Assembly (NCBI GenBank): GCA_963757945.1
Contig: CAVWTN010000002.1
Coordinates: 186,001-250,000, forward strand
Length of the DNA stretch: 64,000 nucleotides
Source: CAVWTN01 sp963757945
GTDB taxonomy: Bacteria > Vulcanimicrobiota > Vulcanimicrobiia > Vulcanimicrobiales > Vulcanimicrobiaceae
Direction: 5' to 3'
Under the pieces are notes generated by a model that saw only the letters and a list, made by a program, of their open reading frames with translations, made no database searches and was not told where the DNA came from. The position numbers and the translations under genes are program-made. The stretch's first letter is position 1; each line of letters begins with the position of its first letter. Shown here piece after piece: positions 24,323-33,529 of the stretch.

Positions 24323-25714
24323 TCAGACCGTCAGGATCGCCCGCTCCTGTGCATCCAAGGCCGCGCGCCAGTCGCCGATGCGGGCCAGCGCACGCTCGGC
24401 CAAGCGCCGGCGCCGCTCGCGTTTTTCCCGGACCGGCGGCCCGGGCAGCGGCGAGAACCACGCCCAACTGACGTTCGACGGCTGAAAATCGGCCGTCGTC
24501 GTGTTCTGCAAGTGCGCCACGATCGCACCGAGCGCGGTGTCTTCGGGAACGGGGAGCGGAGGCAGTCCGCGAAGCTGCCGCGCTGCGGCGATCGCCGCGA
24601 TCGCGCCGCATGCCGCGGCTTCGACGTAGCCTTCGGCGCCCGTGATCTGACCCGCGAACCAGAGGCACTCGGTCCCGCGCAGGCGCAGATCCGCAAGCAG
24701 CGCGCGCGGCGCATCGAGGAACGAATTGCGATGCATCACGCCCAAGCGCAGCCACTCGGCGTTCGCGAAACCCGGCAGCCTGCCGAACGCCTCCCGTTGC
24801 GCGGGCCACGTCAGGCGCGTCTGAAAGCCGACGAGATTCATCGCGCTGCCCGAGGCGTTCTCTTTGCGCAGCTGCACGACGGCGTACGGCGTGATCCCGG
24901 TCTCGGGATGGCGCAAACCGACCGGTTTGAGCGGCCCGAAACGCAGCGTATCCGCGCCGCGCGCCGCCATCACTTCGAGCGGCAAACAGCCTTCGAAATA
25001 CGGCACCTTCCCGCTCGCGAGGTCGAATTCGAAGCCCTTCGGATCGTGCTTGGGCAAGACGCACAGATCGTGCACGAGCCGCTCGTACTGCTCGCGCTCC
25101 AGCGGAACGTTGAGGTAGTCGTCGCCGTCGCCCTTCTCGTAGCGCGACTTACGGTACATCAGCGTTTGGTCGAGCGATTCCGTCGCGACGATCGGCGCGG
25201 CCGCGTCGTAGTAGTGCAGTCGCGGCCGCGCGGCGCCGTCCGGAGCGACCTGCGCGAGTGCGGCGTCGATCGCTTCGGCGAGCGCTTGCGAGGGCAGCGG
25301 GCCGCACGCGACGATCGTCGGCATCGCCGGATCGATCGCGACGGCCTCCTCCCGCACGATCCGCACGCGAGGATGGCTTGTCAAGCGCGCTTCGACGGCC
25401 GCCGAGAAACGCTCGCGGTCGACCGCGAGCGCGCCGCCCGCGGGCACCGCGGCCCCTCGCGCGGCGCCGACGATCAGCGAGTCCAAGCGCGCCAGCTCTT
25501 CCTTCAGGAGCCCGACGGCGTTCTCGAGCGCGGCGCCGCGCAGCGAGTTGCTGCACACGAGTTCCGCCAGGCCGTCCGTTTGGTGCGCGGGGCCGCGCCG
25601 CTGCGGCCGCATCTCGTAGAGTTCGACCTCGATGCCGCGCTGCGCCGCCTGCCAGGCCGCCTCGCACCCGGCGAGGCCAGCGCCCAGCACGCGCAAGCGC
25701 GGCGCGCCGGTCAC
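24323..25714 (-). CDS. trmFO: Methylenetetrahydrofolate-tRNA (uracil-5-)-methyltransferase
   Basis: 463 residues. FAD-binding LRVLGAGLAGCEAAWQAAQR at the N-terminus; YEMRPQRRGPAHQTDGLAEL, then LVCSNSLRG with the catalytic-loop Cys; GQITGAEGYVEAAACGAIAA near 350 and QPSNVSWAWF near the end are TrmFO hallmarks. The enzyme makes m5U54 in the T-loop of tRNAs with methylenetetrahydrofolate and FADH2, as in Firmicutes and several other phyla, instead of SAM-dependent TrmA. Its start overlaps the topA stop by 4 bases. Confidence 0.93.
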   Translation of the reverse strand: MTGAPRLRVLGAGLAGCEAAWQAAQRGIEVELYEMRPQRRGPAHQTDGLAELVCSNSLRGAALENAVGLLKEELARLDSLIVGAARGAAVPAGGALAVDRERFSAAVEARLTSHPRVRIVREEAVAIDPAMPTIVACGPLPSQALAEAIDAALAQVAPDGAARPRLHYYDAAAPIVATESLDQTLMYRKSRYEKGDGDDYLNVPLEREQYERLVHDLCVLPKHDPKGFEFDLASGKVPYFEGCLPLEVMAARGADTLRFGPLKPVGLRHPETGITPYAVVQLRKENASGSAMNLVGFQTRLTWPAQREAFGRLPGFANAEWLRLGVMHRNSFLDAPRALLADLRLRGTECLWFAGQITGAEGYVEAAACGAIAAIAAARQLRGLPPLPVPEDTALGAIVAHLQNTTTADFQPSNVSWAWFSPLPGPPVREKRERRRRLAERALARIGDWRAALDAQERAILTV

Positions 25715-27867
25715 GCCGGGACTTCCTCCGGTTCGCGCTCTTCGGCCGTGCCGAGCGCCGAGACGTCATGCGTCTTGTCGGCGCTGCAATCGAAGGTCTG
25801 CACGCCGCGCTTGACCTTGACGGTGACGTACGCGCCGCATACCGGGCACGGTTCCGCGACGACCCGATCCCACGAGACGAAATCGCACTTGGGGTAGTTC
25901 GCGCAGCCGAAGAACGTGCGGCCCTTGCGCGATTTGCGCTCGACGATCTTGCCGCCGTCCTTGGGGCAGATGGCGCCCGTATCCTTGAGGATCGGCTTCG
26001 TCGTCTTGCACTCGGGATACCCCGAACAGGAGATGAATCGCCCGAAGCGGCCGCTCTTGATCACCATCGGGCGGCCGCAGTTCTCGCAGACCTCGTCGGT
26101 GGGTTCGTCCTTGACCTCGACCTTCGGGAGCTTGCGCTCGGCCTCGGCGAGATCGCGTTCGAAGGGACCGTAGAAATCGCGCAGGACGTCGACCCAATTC
26201 GCCTTGTGCTCCGCGACCGCGTCGAGTTTGGACTCCATCGTCGCCGTATACGCGAGATTCATGATCTCTTTGAAGTGCTCTTCGAGCAGGTCGTTGACCG
26301 ACATCCCGATCTCGGTCGGCTGAAAACGGCGCTCGACTTGCTCGACGTAGCCGCGCGCCTGGATCGTCTCCACGATCGTGCTGTAGGTCGAGGGCCGGCC
26401 TATCCCATTCTCCTCGAGCGCGCGAACGAGCGACGCTTCCGTGTAGCGCGGCGGCGGCTCGGTGAAGTGCTGCTTGGAATCGAGCCCCTTGCGCTCGAGC
26501 GCGTCGCCGCTTTCGAGCGCGGGCAACATCACGCGCGCCTTAGACGTCTTCGTATCCGAGACCAGCTCCGCCGCAGCCGCTTCGTCGTCGCGGCCCTCTT
26601 CGTACAGGGCCGTATAGCCCGCGAATTTCAGCACGCTCCCGGTCGCGCGCAGGCCGTAGCGCGGCGCGCCCTTCGCGATCGCCTCGATCTCGACGCTCGT
26701 CTGATCGAACACGGCGGCCGACATCGCCGAGGCGACGAAGCGCTCCCAGATCAATCGATAGAGCCGCAGTTCGTCACGCTTGAGGACGCCGGCGAGCCGC
26801 TCCGGCGTGCGCTCGACATCGGTCGGCCGAATCGCTTCGTGCGCGTCCTGGGCGCCTTCACGCAGCTTGTGCGTGCGGGTCCCACCGTAGAACTCGGCCC
26901 CATACTGCCGCTCGATGAACGCCTTCGCCGCGTCCCGCGCGCCGTCGGAGACGCGCGTCGAATCGGTGCGCATGTAGGTGATCAAGCCCTGCGTCCCCTC
27001 GCGGCCGAGGTCCACGCCTTCATATAAGGCTTGTGCGAGCTGCATCGTCCGGCGGACGCGCAGGCGCAGCTTGCGCGAACCCTCTTGCTGCAAGGTCGAG
27101 GTCGTGAACGGGGGCGCCGCGTTCCGCCGCACCTCGCGCTTCTTCACGCTGCCGACGGAGAACGTCGCCCGGCGCAGATCCGCGACGATCGCGGCGGCAC
27201 GCGCGCCGTCCGCCACTTCGGCCTTCTTGCCGTCGATCGCGTAGAACTCGGCGGGGAAGACGACGGGGGAGCCGTCCGTCGCCAGCTGCGCCACGATCGT
27301 CCAGTATTCACGCGGGAGAAACGCGATGATCTCGCGCTCCCGGTCGACGATCAGCTTCACGGCCACCGACTGCACGCGTCCCGCGGAGAGACCGCCGCGC
27401 ACCTTCGCCCAGAGCAGCGGCGAGATCTTGTAGCCGACCAGACGGTCGAGGATGCGGCGCGCTTGCTGTGCGTTCACCCGGTCGATATCGATCGGATGCG
27501 CGTCGGCGATCGCCTTGAGCGCAGCGTCCTTGGTGATCTCGTGGAGCTCGATTCGCTTGGGGTTGTGAAGCTTGAGTAGCTCGGCAAGATGCCAGGCAAT
27601 CGCTTCGCCTTCGCGATCGGGGTCGGTCGCGAGGAAGACGTCGGTCGCCGTCTTGAGCGCGCCGCGCAGATCCTTGATGATGTCGCCCTTGCCCTTGATC
27701 GTGAGGTATTTGGGGGCGAAATCATGCTCGACGTCCACGCCGAGCGTGCTCTTCGGCAGGTCGCGGACGTGCCCGACCGTCGCCTTCACGACGTAGCGCG
27801 GCGGTAAAAACTTCTTGATCGTGCGCGCCTTCGTCGGCGATTCGACGATGATGAGCGGCTTGTTCAA
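25711..27867 (-). CDS. topA: DNA topoisomerase I
   Basis: 718 residues. The N-terminal TOPRIM domain begins PLIIVESPTKARTIKKFL, with the acidic ATDPDREGEAIAWH; catalytic Tyr is in QGLITYMRTDSTRVS near residue 305. The C-terminus has three Cys4 zinc ribbons (CENCGRPM...CSGYPEC, CPKDGG...CANYPKC, CPVCGA...C). It relaxes negative supercoils. A TATACT -10-like box at 27923-27928, about 55 bases before the start, is the only promoter signal I see. It heads the topA-trmFO-hslV-M20-hslU run. Confidence 0.95.
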   Translation of the reverse strand: MNKPLIIVESPTKARTIKKFLPPRYVVKATVGHVRDLPKSTLGVDVEHDFAPKYLTIKGKGDIIKDLRGALKTATDVFLATDPDREGEAIAWHLAELLKLHNPKRIELHEITKDAALKAIADAHPIDIDRVNAQQARRILDRLVGYKISPLLWAKVRGGLSAGRVQSVAVKLIVDREREIIAFLPREYWTIVAQLATDGSPVVFPAEFYAIDGKKAEVADGARAAAIVADLRRATFSVGSVKKREVRRNAAPPFTTSTLQQEGSRKLRLRVRRTMQLAQALYEGVDLGREGTQGLITYMRTDSTRVSDGARDAAKAFIERQYGAEFYGGTRTHKLREGAQDAHEAIRPTDVERTPERLAGVLKRDELRLYRLIWERFVASAMSAAVFDQTSVEIEAIAKGAPRYGLRATGSVLKFAGYTALYEEGRDDEAAAAELVSDTKTSKARVMLPALESGDALERKGLDSKQHFTEPPPRYTEASLVRALEENGIGRPSTYSTIVETIQARGYVEQVERRFQPTEIGMSVNDLLEEHFKEIMNLAYTATMESKLDAVAEHKANWVDVLRDFYGPFERDLAEAERKLPKVEVKDEPTDEVCENCGRPMVIKSGRFGRFISCSGYPECKTTKPILKDTGAICPKDGGKIVERKSRKGRTFFGCANYPKCDFVSWDRVVAEPCPVCGAYVTVKVKRGVQTFDCSADKTHDVSALGTAEEREPEEVPA

Positions 27868-28409
27868 CCTGTCCCCGTTCCCCCAGAATCCGGATCCTCG
27901 CCGGATGGTAAAGCGCCCTTAGTATACTCTTGCCGTCAACTGGGGCGATAGCGGGCAGCTCGCCGGGCGGCCTGCGCGGGCGGCTCGGGTGCACCTCCGC
28001 ATGCCGCTCGCGCGCGCCGTCTCCGCCCTCCGCGCGAACTTGCCTCGGGGCGCTCGCGCGCATCAACTCGGGAGACGAGAACAGCGTCGCGGCCGGCGGG
28101 GGCGCACCCGAACGCGCGCGGACATGCGCCGCGCGGCGGACGCTCGGGCCGGAACGCCGCAGCAACCCGCACTGCCGCGCAACGCCTTATTTCATGGGCT
28201 TTCGCGGGCGGCGTCGCAGCGCTGCGGAGCGGGCCGCGCGATGCGACGACGGCGCGCGCGCGGCAACACGCGCAATAAAGATGCGCGCGAAAGCTAAGAA
28301 ATCTTGCATAAATACCCGATGCGTTGTACGATGCACCCAAAGACATCGATGGTAGCGTCGATGTTTCCACTCGTTGATCGTCCGTGTAACGGACGTGGAG
28401 GTTGATTGG
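27868..28409. other. Intergenic region between topA and the H1-like gene
   Basis: About 540 bases without a credible gene; frames present are Arg/Ala-rich shadows. It holds the divergent start signals: TATACT (27923-27928, minus strand) toward topA, and the well-formed promoter at 28304-28332 toward the H1-like gene. The last 140 bases are distinctly AT-richer than their surroundings. No tRNA or riboswitch was recognised. Confidence 0.6.
28304..28332 (+). promoter_or_regulatory. Sigma70-type promoter of the H1-like gene
   Basis: TTGCAT (28304-28309), 17-base spacer, TACGAT (28327-28332). It is one of the best -35/-10 matches in the window and predicts a transcript with a leader of about 70 bases. 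The leader contains a short repeat around ATCGATGGTAGCGTCGATG. Confidence 0.65.
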
Positions 28410-28823
28410 ATGTCTGAAGGCTCAGTCTTAGAGCAACCGGCCGAAGCGCCGAAACCTCGCCGCAAGGCGAGCCCCCGCAAGAAGACCGCGGGCCGCAAGA
28501 AGGCCGCCGCTAAGAAGACGACGGGTCGTAAGAAGACCGCCGGTCGCAAGAAAGCCGCCGCAAAGAAGACGACGCGCAAGAAAGCAGCGGGCGGGCGCAA
28601 GAAAAAGGCCGTAGGCCGCAAGAAGAAAGCCGTCGGCGGACGCAAGAAGAAAGCTGCCGGAACGCGCAAGAAAAAGGCCGTTGGCCGCAAGAAGAAAGCG
28701 GTCGGCGGGCGCAAGAAAAAGGCCGTAGGCCGCAAGAAGAAAGCGGTCGGCGGGCGCAAGAAGGCGGCCGGACGCAAGAAAGTCGCGCGCAAGAAAGCCA
28801 CGCGCAAGAAGGCCAAAGCTTAA
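28410..28823 (+). CDS. Histone H1-like lysine-rich DNA-binding protein
   Basis: 137 residues from the ATG at 28410, preceded by GGAGG at 8 bases. After an acidic N-terminus (MSEGSVLEQPAEAPKP) the protein is almost wholly Lys, Arg, Ala and Gly in degenerate repeats such as GRKKKAVGRKKKAVGG and AAAKKTT. This resembles the C-terminal tail of eukaryotic H1 and bacterial Hc1/AlgP/HU-tail proteins, which compact DNA through charge. The repeats are also repetitive at DNA level and liable to slippage. It is monocistronic between a strong promoter and a strong terminator, suggesting high expression. Confidence 0.8.
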   Translation: MSEGSVLEQPAEAPKPRRKASPRKKTAGRKKAAAKKTTGRKKTAGRKKAAAKKTTRKKAAGGRKKKAVGRKKKAVGGRKKKAAGTRKKKAVGRKKKAVGGRKKKAVGRKKKAVGGRKKAAGRKKVARKKATRKKAKA

Positions 28824-28841
28824 CCAGCCGGCGTAACCGAA

Positions 28842-28880
28842 AAAAGGAGCGATCGCTCATGCGATCGCTCCTTTTGGTTT
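28842..28880. terminator. Strong bidirectional rho-independent terminator
   Basis: A perfect 15-bp stem (28842-28856 with 28861-28875) with a TCAT loop, A-rich on one side and followed by GGTTTTT on the other. It lies between the convergent H1-like gene (plus) and oppF (minus) and can stop both. Confidence 0.85.
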
Positions 28881-28893
28881 TTCCCCCCGCGCT

Positions 28894-29946
28894 TCAGGCG
28901 AGAACGGCCGGGCCGTGCGTGAGATCGGGCGGCGCTCCGTCGTGCTCCTGGACCCAATGGCATGCGGCGAAATGCTCGTTCGCATAGCCCTTGAACGCCG
29001 GGATCTCCACCTTGCAGCGCTCGAACGCGATCGGGCAGCGCGTATGAAAGCGGCAGCCCGAGGGCGGATTCACGGGCGAGGGGATATCCCCCGAAAGGAT
29101 GATCCGCTTGCGGCGCGCTTCGATCGCGGGGTCCGGGATCGGGATCGCGGAGAGCAGCGCTTGCGTGTACGGGTGCAGCGGTCGCTCGTAGAGATCGTTG
29201 CGGTCGGCGATCTCCACGATCTTTCCGACGTACATGACGGCGACCCGGGTCGAGATGTGGCGGACGACGGAGAGGTCGTGCGCGATGAACAGATAGGTCA
29301 GACCGAACTGCGCTTGGAGATCTTGCAGCAGGTTGATGACCTGCGCCTGGATCGAAACGTCGAGCGCCGAGACCGGCTCGTCCGCGACGATGAACTTCGG
29401 ATCGACCGCGAGCGCGCGCGCGATTCCGATGCGCTGGCGCTGGCCGCCGGAGAACTCATGCGGATAGCGGTTGGCGTGGTATGGTTGCAAGCCGACGAGG
29501 CGCAGCAGTTCCTGCGTCCGCACTTCCGCCGCCTTCCCGCTCGCGATCCCGTGAATCTGTAGCGGCTCCCCGATGATGTCGCCGACGGTCATGCGCGGAT
29601 TGAGCGAGGCGTACGGATCTTGGAAGATGATCTGCATCTCTTTGCGGAGCTTGCGAACCTCCTCGCGGCCCAGGCCCAGGATGCTCCGTCCCTCGAACAG
29701 CACGTCGCCCGAGGTGGCCTCGAGCAAGCGCAGCACGACGCGGCCGGCGGTCGTCTTGCCCGACCCCGACTCCCCCACGAGCCCAAGCGTCTCGCCGCGC
29801 TTGATGCCGAAATCGATGCCGTCGACGGCCTTCACGTCCCCGACGTGACGCGAGAAGACGCCCGCTCGAATCGGAAAGTACTTATGAAGATCGCGGACTT
29901 CGACCAGATTCGCGGCGGGCGCGGCGCCGGCGTGCAGGTCGCTCAC
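28894..29946 (-). CDS. oppF: Oligopeptide ABC transporter ATP-binding protein, OppF/DppF-like
   Basis: 350 residues from the GTG at 29946, which overlaps the oppD stop by 4 bases. Walker A GLVGESGSGKTTAGRV, Q-loop IIFQDPYASLNPRM, signature FSGGQRQRIGIARAL, Walker B VADEPVSALDVSIQ, H-loop FIAHDLSVV. The C-terminal oligopeptide extension (GCRFHTRCPIAFERC) carries the Cys cluster typical of Opp/Dpp ATPases. With OppD it would power import of peptides or other small solutes. No permease or binding-protein genes are in the window. Confidence 0.88.
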   Translation of the reverse strand: MSDLHAGAAPAANLVEVRDLHKYFPIRAGVFSRHVGDVKAVDGIDFGIKRGETLGLVGESGSGKTTAGRVVLRLLEATSGDVLFEGRSILGLGREEVRKLRKEMQIIFQDPYASLNPRMTVGDIIGEPLQIHGIASGKAAEVRTQELLRLVGLQPYHANRYPHEFSGGQRQRIGIARALAVDPKFIVADEPVSALDVSIQAQVINLLQDLQAQFGLTYLFIAHDLSVVRHISTRVAVMYVGKIVEIADRNDLYERPLHPYTQALLSAIPIPDPAIEARRKRIILSGDIPSPVNPPSGCRFHTRCPIAFERCKVEIPAFKGYANEHFAACHWVQEHDGAPPDLTHGPAVLA

Positions 29947-30983
29947 GATGCGAGCACCTCGGGGGCCGGCGCGCTCTGCGGGGCCGATTCCACCTCGAGC
30001 GTTCGTTCGGCGGCGGTGCGTTCGTCGTAGAGAAAGCAGCGCGCGACGTGGCCCGCGCCGAAATCGTATTGCGGCACCGGCTCGTCGCACAACGGCATCC
30101 GATACTTGCAGCGCGGCGCGAAAGCGCAACCGGCGGGGAGCCGCAGCAGATTCGGGGGCTGCCCTTCGATCGGGACCAACCGCGTCTGCTCGCGCTCGTC
30201 GACGCGAGGCAGCGAGGCGAGGAGGCCCATGGTGTAGGGATGCTTCGGCGCCGAGAAGATCTGCTGCGCGGTGCCGAACTCGACCATGTTCCCGGCATAC
30301 ATCACGAGCACGTTCTTGCACGTCTCGGCGACGACGCCGAGGTCGTGCGTGATCAGGATGATCGCGGAGCCCGTCCGGCGCTGCATCTCGTTCATCAGCT
30401 CGATGATCTGCGCCTGAATCGTCACGTCGAGCGCCGTCGTGGGCTCGTCGGCGATCAGAACGGCCGGGTCGCACGAGAGCGCCATCGCGATCATCACGCG
30501 CTGGCGCATCCCGCCGGAGAACTGGTGCGGATAGTCGCGCACGCGATTCTCGGCCGCCGGGATGCGCACCAGGCGCAGCATGTCGATCGTCTTTTGGAGC
30601 GCGTCCTTCTTCGAGAGCTTGAGATGGAGCTGGATCGCTTCCATGATCTGGTCGCCGATCGTGAGGACCGGATTGAGCGAGGTCATCGGATCTTGGAAGA
30701 TCATCGCGATGTCCTTGCCGCGGATTTTCCGCATCTCAGCCTCGCTCTTGGCGAGCAGATTCTCCCCGCGCAGCTTGATCGTGCCGCTATCGATGCGCCC
30801 GGGCGGGATCGGGATCAAGCGCATGATCGAGAGCGCGTTCACCGATTTTCCCGAACCGGATTCCCCTACGATCCCGAGCGTCGACCCGCTATCGACGGAA
30901 TACGAGAGCCCGTTGACGGCCCGCACGACCCCGTCGTCGGTCTTGAAGCTGACGCGGAGATGATCGACCTCGAGCAGCGCCAC
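29943..30983 (-). CDS. oppD: Oligopeptide ABC transporter ATP-binding protein, OppD/DppD-like
   Basis: 346 residues. Walker A GIVGESGSGKSVNALSIM, Q-loop MIFQDPMTSLNPVL, signature FSGGMRQRVMIAMAL, Walker B IADEPTTALDVTIQ, and the C-terminal Cys motif CAFAPRCKYRMPLCDEP. It pairs with OppF, whose GTG start it overlaps. The upstream neighbour is secG, not a permease, so the rest of this transporter must be elsewhere in the genome. Confidence 0.88.
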   Translation of the reverse strand: MALLEVDHLRVSFKTDDGVVRAVNGLSYSVDSGSTLGIVGESGSGKSVNALSIMRLIPIPPGRIDSGTIKLRGENLLAKSEAEMRKIRGKDIAMIFQDPMTSLNPVLTIGDQIMEAIQLHLKLSKKDALQKTIDMLRLVRIPAAENRVRDYPHQFSGGMRQRVMIAMALSCDPAVLIADEPTTALDVTIQAQIIELMNEMQRRTGSAIILITHDLGVVAETCKNVLVMYAGNMVEFGTAQQIFSAPKHPYTMGLLASLPRVDEREQTRLVPIEGQPPNLLRLPAGCAFAPRCKYRMPLCDEPVPQYDFGAGHVARCFLYDERTAAERTLEVESAPQSAPAPEVLAS

Positions 30984-30989
30984 CAGCGA

Positions 30990-31427
30990 CTAGATTCCCG
31001 AAAGCGAAATGAGCGTCGCGAAGACGACGAACGCGATCGCGATGAACGACGTCAGCCGCGCGAGCTGCTGATCGAAACCCATGCGCGGGCGGTAGGCGGA
31101 TTCCACGCGCCCTCCGAGCGTCCCGCTCAACCCCTCTTGCTTGGTCGTCTGGCTCGCCAGCAACACGATCAGCGCGATCGCCGAGATCACGAAGAAGGCC
31201 GCAAAGGCGTGCGTCACCCAGGGGTGATTGAGCGCCAGCGGCGTCTTCGTCGCGGCCGAGAACTGGAAATTCTGCACGTTCAGCGGCAACGGCGCGGGCG
31301 TGAACGCGGCGGCCGGAGGGCTTTGACCCACGGAGGGCGGCGCCACGGCACCGATCAGGGGGAGCATGAACGAGGGCAGCGAGATCACGATCGAGGAGAC
31401 TCCAAGTGAGGATTGAGAGGCCTGCAA
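30990..31427 (-). CDS. secG: Protein-export membrane protein SecG
   Basis: 145 residues, of which the last 75 match SecG: a membrane helix (AAFFVISAIALIVLLAS), the loop KQEGLSGTLGGRVESAYRP corresponding to the family's GGGLSGAFGG segment, GFDQQLARLTSFIAIAF and a second helix. SecG assists SecYE translocation. The 70-residue N-terminal extension, with one more hydrophobic stretch and Pro-rich sequence, is unusual. The true start may be the GTG of VTHAFAAFF near 31222, which would give a normal-size SecG. Confidence 0.75.
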   Translation of the reverse strand: MQASQSSLGVSSIVISLPSFMLPLIGAVAPPSVGQSPPAAAFTPAPLPLNVQNFQFSAATKTPLALNHPWVTHAFAAFFVISAIALIVLLASQTTKQEGLSGTLGGRVESAYRPRMGFDQQLARLTSFIAIAFVVFATLISLSGI

Positions 31428-31471
31428 ACCGCTCGATGTTGGGGATTCCGGCAGCCGGTCCCTTTCGCCGT

Positions 31472-33430
31472 CTAGCGCACCGATGCCGCTTCGACCGCGC
31501 GCACGCGCGCCGCGACGTTCTCGCCGGTCAAGCCGAACAGCGCCCGCTGCTTGGCCTGCGAGTTGTGCTGCACGAGGACCCCGGGGACGCCGATCCGTTC
31601 GATGTGGACCTCCAGGCCCCGGTCCATCGCGAACTCCGCGACCGCGGCGCCGAAGCCGCCGGCCAGCGAATGCTCCTCGAGCGTCAGAAACCGGCTGTGC
31701 GTCTGAGCCAGTTCCAGCAGCAGCTTCTCGTCGAGCGGCTTCGCGAAGCGCATGTTGACGACCGTCGGCAGTCCCTCGCGCGCGCTCGCGGCGCCGTTGG
31801 AAGCCGGCAACCCGGCCGGAACGCTCGCCGCGGCTGCGGGCGCGGCGGCTCCGGCGAGCAGATCGTAGGCGTCGAGCGCCACGTCGACCGTATTCCCGAG
31901 CGCGAGGATCGCAACGCCCCGGCCGCGCCGCAGGACCTCCGCGCGCCCCTGTTCGATCGGCGCAAGCGGGTCCGAATGCAACCCGCTCGTATTCCCCTTC
32001 GGGTACCGGATCGCGACCGGAGCCTCGAGCGAGAGCGCGTGCTCGAGCATCGGCAACAGCTCGCTTTCGTTGCGCGGCGCCATGATCGTCATGTTCGGCA
32101 GCGTGCGCAGGTACGCGATATCGTAGAGCCCCATGTGCGTCGGACCGTCATCCCCGGCGACGCCCGCGCGGTCCAGGCAAAACACGACCGGCAGATTCTG
32201 GATCACGACGTCGTGGACGATCTGGTCATACGCTCGCTGCAAGAACGTCGAATAGATCGCGCAGACCGGCCGCAGCCCCGCTGATGCGGCGCCCGCGGCA
32301 AAGCAGACCGCATGCGCCTCCGCGATGCCGACGTCGAAGTAGCGCTCCGGAAATTTGCGGGCGAACCCCGCCAGGCCCGTGCCGTCGGGCATGGCGGCCG
32401 TGATGCCGATGACGCGGCCGTCGCGCTCGGCCACTTGCGAGAGCGCGCTACCGAAGGCCGCGGAAAACGTCGGGCGGCTCTCGCCCTTCTTCTCGATCTT
32501 GCCCTCGTCGGGAGAATACGAGTTCGCGCCGACGCCGTGGAACGTGCGCGCGTCGATCTCCGCGGGCGTAAAGCCCTTTCCTTTGACCGTGCGAACGTGG
32601 AGCAGCACGGGTCCTTGGATCTTGCGCGCGTTCGAGATCACGTCGCACAGCACGTCGTAATCGTGCCCGTCGATCGGCCCGAGGTAACGGAAGCCCATCT
32701 CTTCGAAGATCACGGCGGCCTTCTCGTCGGGCGACCAGAAGCGCATCGTCGCGACCTCGGCCGTCGAGAGCGCCTTGAGCGCGCGGTCGCCGAAGGGGAT
32801 CGCGCCGAGGATGTCCTTCGTCTTGGTCCGCGCGAAGTTGAAGAGCGGCTTGGAACGCAGCAGGCCCAGATGCGAGGCGATCGAGCCGACGTTCGGGGCG
32901 ATCGACATCTCGTTGTCGTTGAGGATCACGATGAAGTTGGATTTCAGTTCGCCCGCGTTGTTGAGCGCTTCGTAGGCGAGGCCGCCGGTGAGCGCGCCGT
33001 CCCCCAGCACCGCGACGATCGTTTCGGCCGTCCCCGCGAGATCGCGCGCCTTCGCCATTCCGAGCGCGGCGGAGACCGACGTCGAAGCGTGGCCCGCGCC
33101 GAAGCAGTCGTAGACGGATTCCGTGCGCATCGTGAAGCCGGATATGCCCCCGCCCTGCCGCACGGTGTGAAAGCGGTCGCGCCGGCCGGTCACGATCTTG
33201 TGCACGTAGGCCTGATGGCTGACGTCCCACACGATCTTGTCTTTGGGTGCATCGAGCACGGAGTGCAACGCGAGCGTCAACTCGACGACGCCGAGATTCG
33301 GGGCGAGGTGTCCGCCGTTCTTCGCACAGGTCTCGACCAGGAGATCGCGGATCTCTTTGGCCAGGGTGTCGATCTCCGGCCGGCTCAGCGTTCGGAGGTC
33401 CCGGGGCGAGTCGACGCGCTCGATAACCAT
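31472..33430 (-). CDS. dxs: 1-deoxy-D-xylulose-5-phosphate synthase
   Basis: 652 residues. Thiamine-diphosphate motif VAVLGDGALTGGLAYEALNN; VWDVSHQAYVHKIVTGRRD early; GITAAMPDGTGL; catalytic-site PVVFCLDRAGVAGDDGPTH. The enzyme joins pyruvate and glyceraldehyde 3-phosphate at the entry of the MEP isoprenoid pathway. An Ala-rich insert (AAAPAAAASVPAGL) in the last domain is odd but does not touch known motifs. It is a single gene ahead of secG on the same strand. Confidence 0.95.
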   Translation of the reverse strand: MVIERVDSPRDLRTLSRPEIDTLAKEIRDLLVETCAKNGGHLAPNLGVVELTLALHSVLDAPKDKIVWDVSHQAYVHKIVTGRRDRFHTVRQGGGISGFTMRTESVYDCFGAGHASTSVSAALGMAKARDLAGTAETIVAVLGDGALTGGLAYEALNNAGELKSNFIVILNDNEMSIAPNVGSIASHLGLLRSKPLFNFARTKTKDILGAIPFGDRALKALSTAEVATMRFWSPDEKAAVIFEEMGFRYLGPIDGHDYDVLCDVISNARKIQGPVLLHVRTVKGKGFTPAEIDARTFHGVGANSYSPDEGKIEKKGESRPTFSAAFGSALSQVAERDGRVIGITAAMPDGTGLAGFARKFPERYFDVGIAEAHAVCFAAGAASAGLRPVCAIYSTFLQRAYDQIVHDVVIQNLPVVFCLDRAGVAGDDGPTHMGLYDIAYLRTLPNMTIMAPRNESELLPMLEHALSLEAPVAIRYPKGNTSGLHSDPLAPIEQGRAEVLRRGRGVAILALGNTVDVALDAYDLLAGAAAPAAAASVPAGLPASNGAASAREGLPTVVNMRFAKPLDEKLLLELAQTHSRFLTLEEHSLAGGFGAAVAEFAMDRGLEVHIERIGVPGVLVQHNSQAKQRALFGLTGENVAARVRAVEAASVR

Positions 33431-33529
33431 AACGGGTAGGTTAGACGACGCTAGGGGGTGGGACCCGCCCGAGCCCGCTCAAAACGCGCCGAGCAAGGAC
33501 TTTCGGCCCGCCTCGCGCATTGAGCGGAC

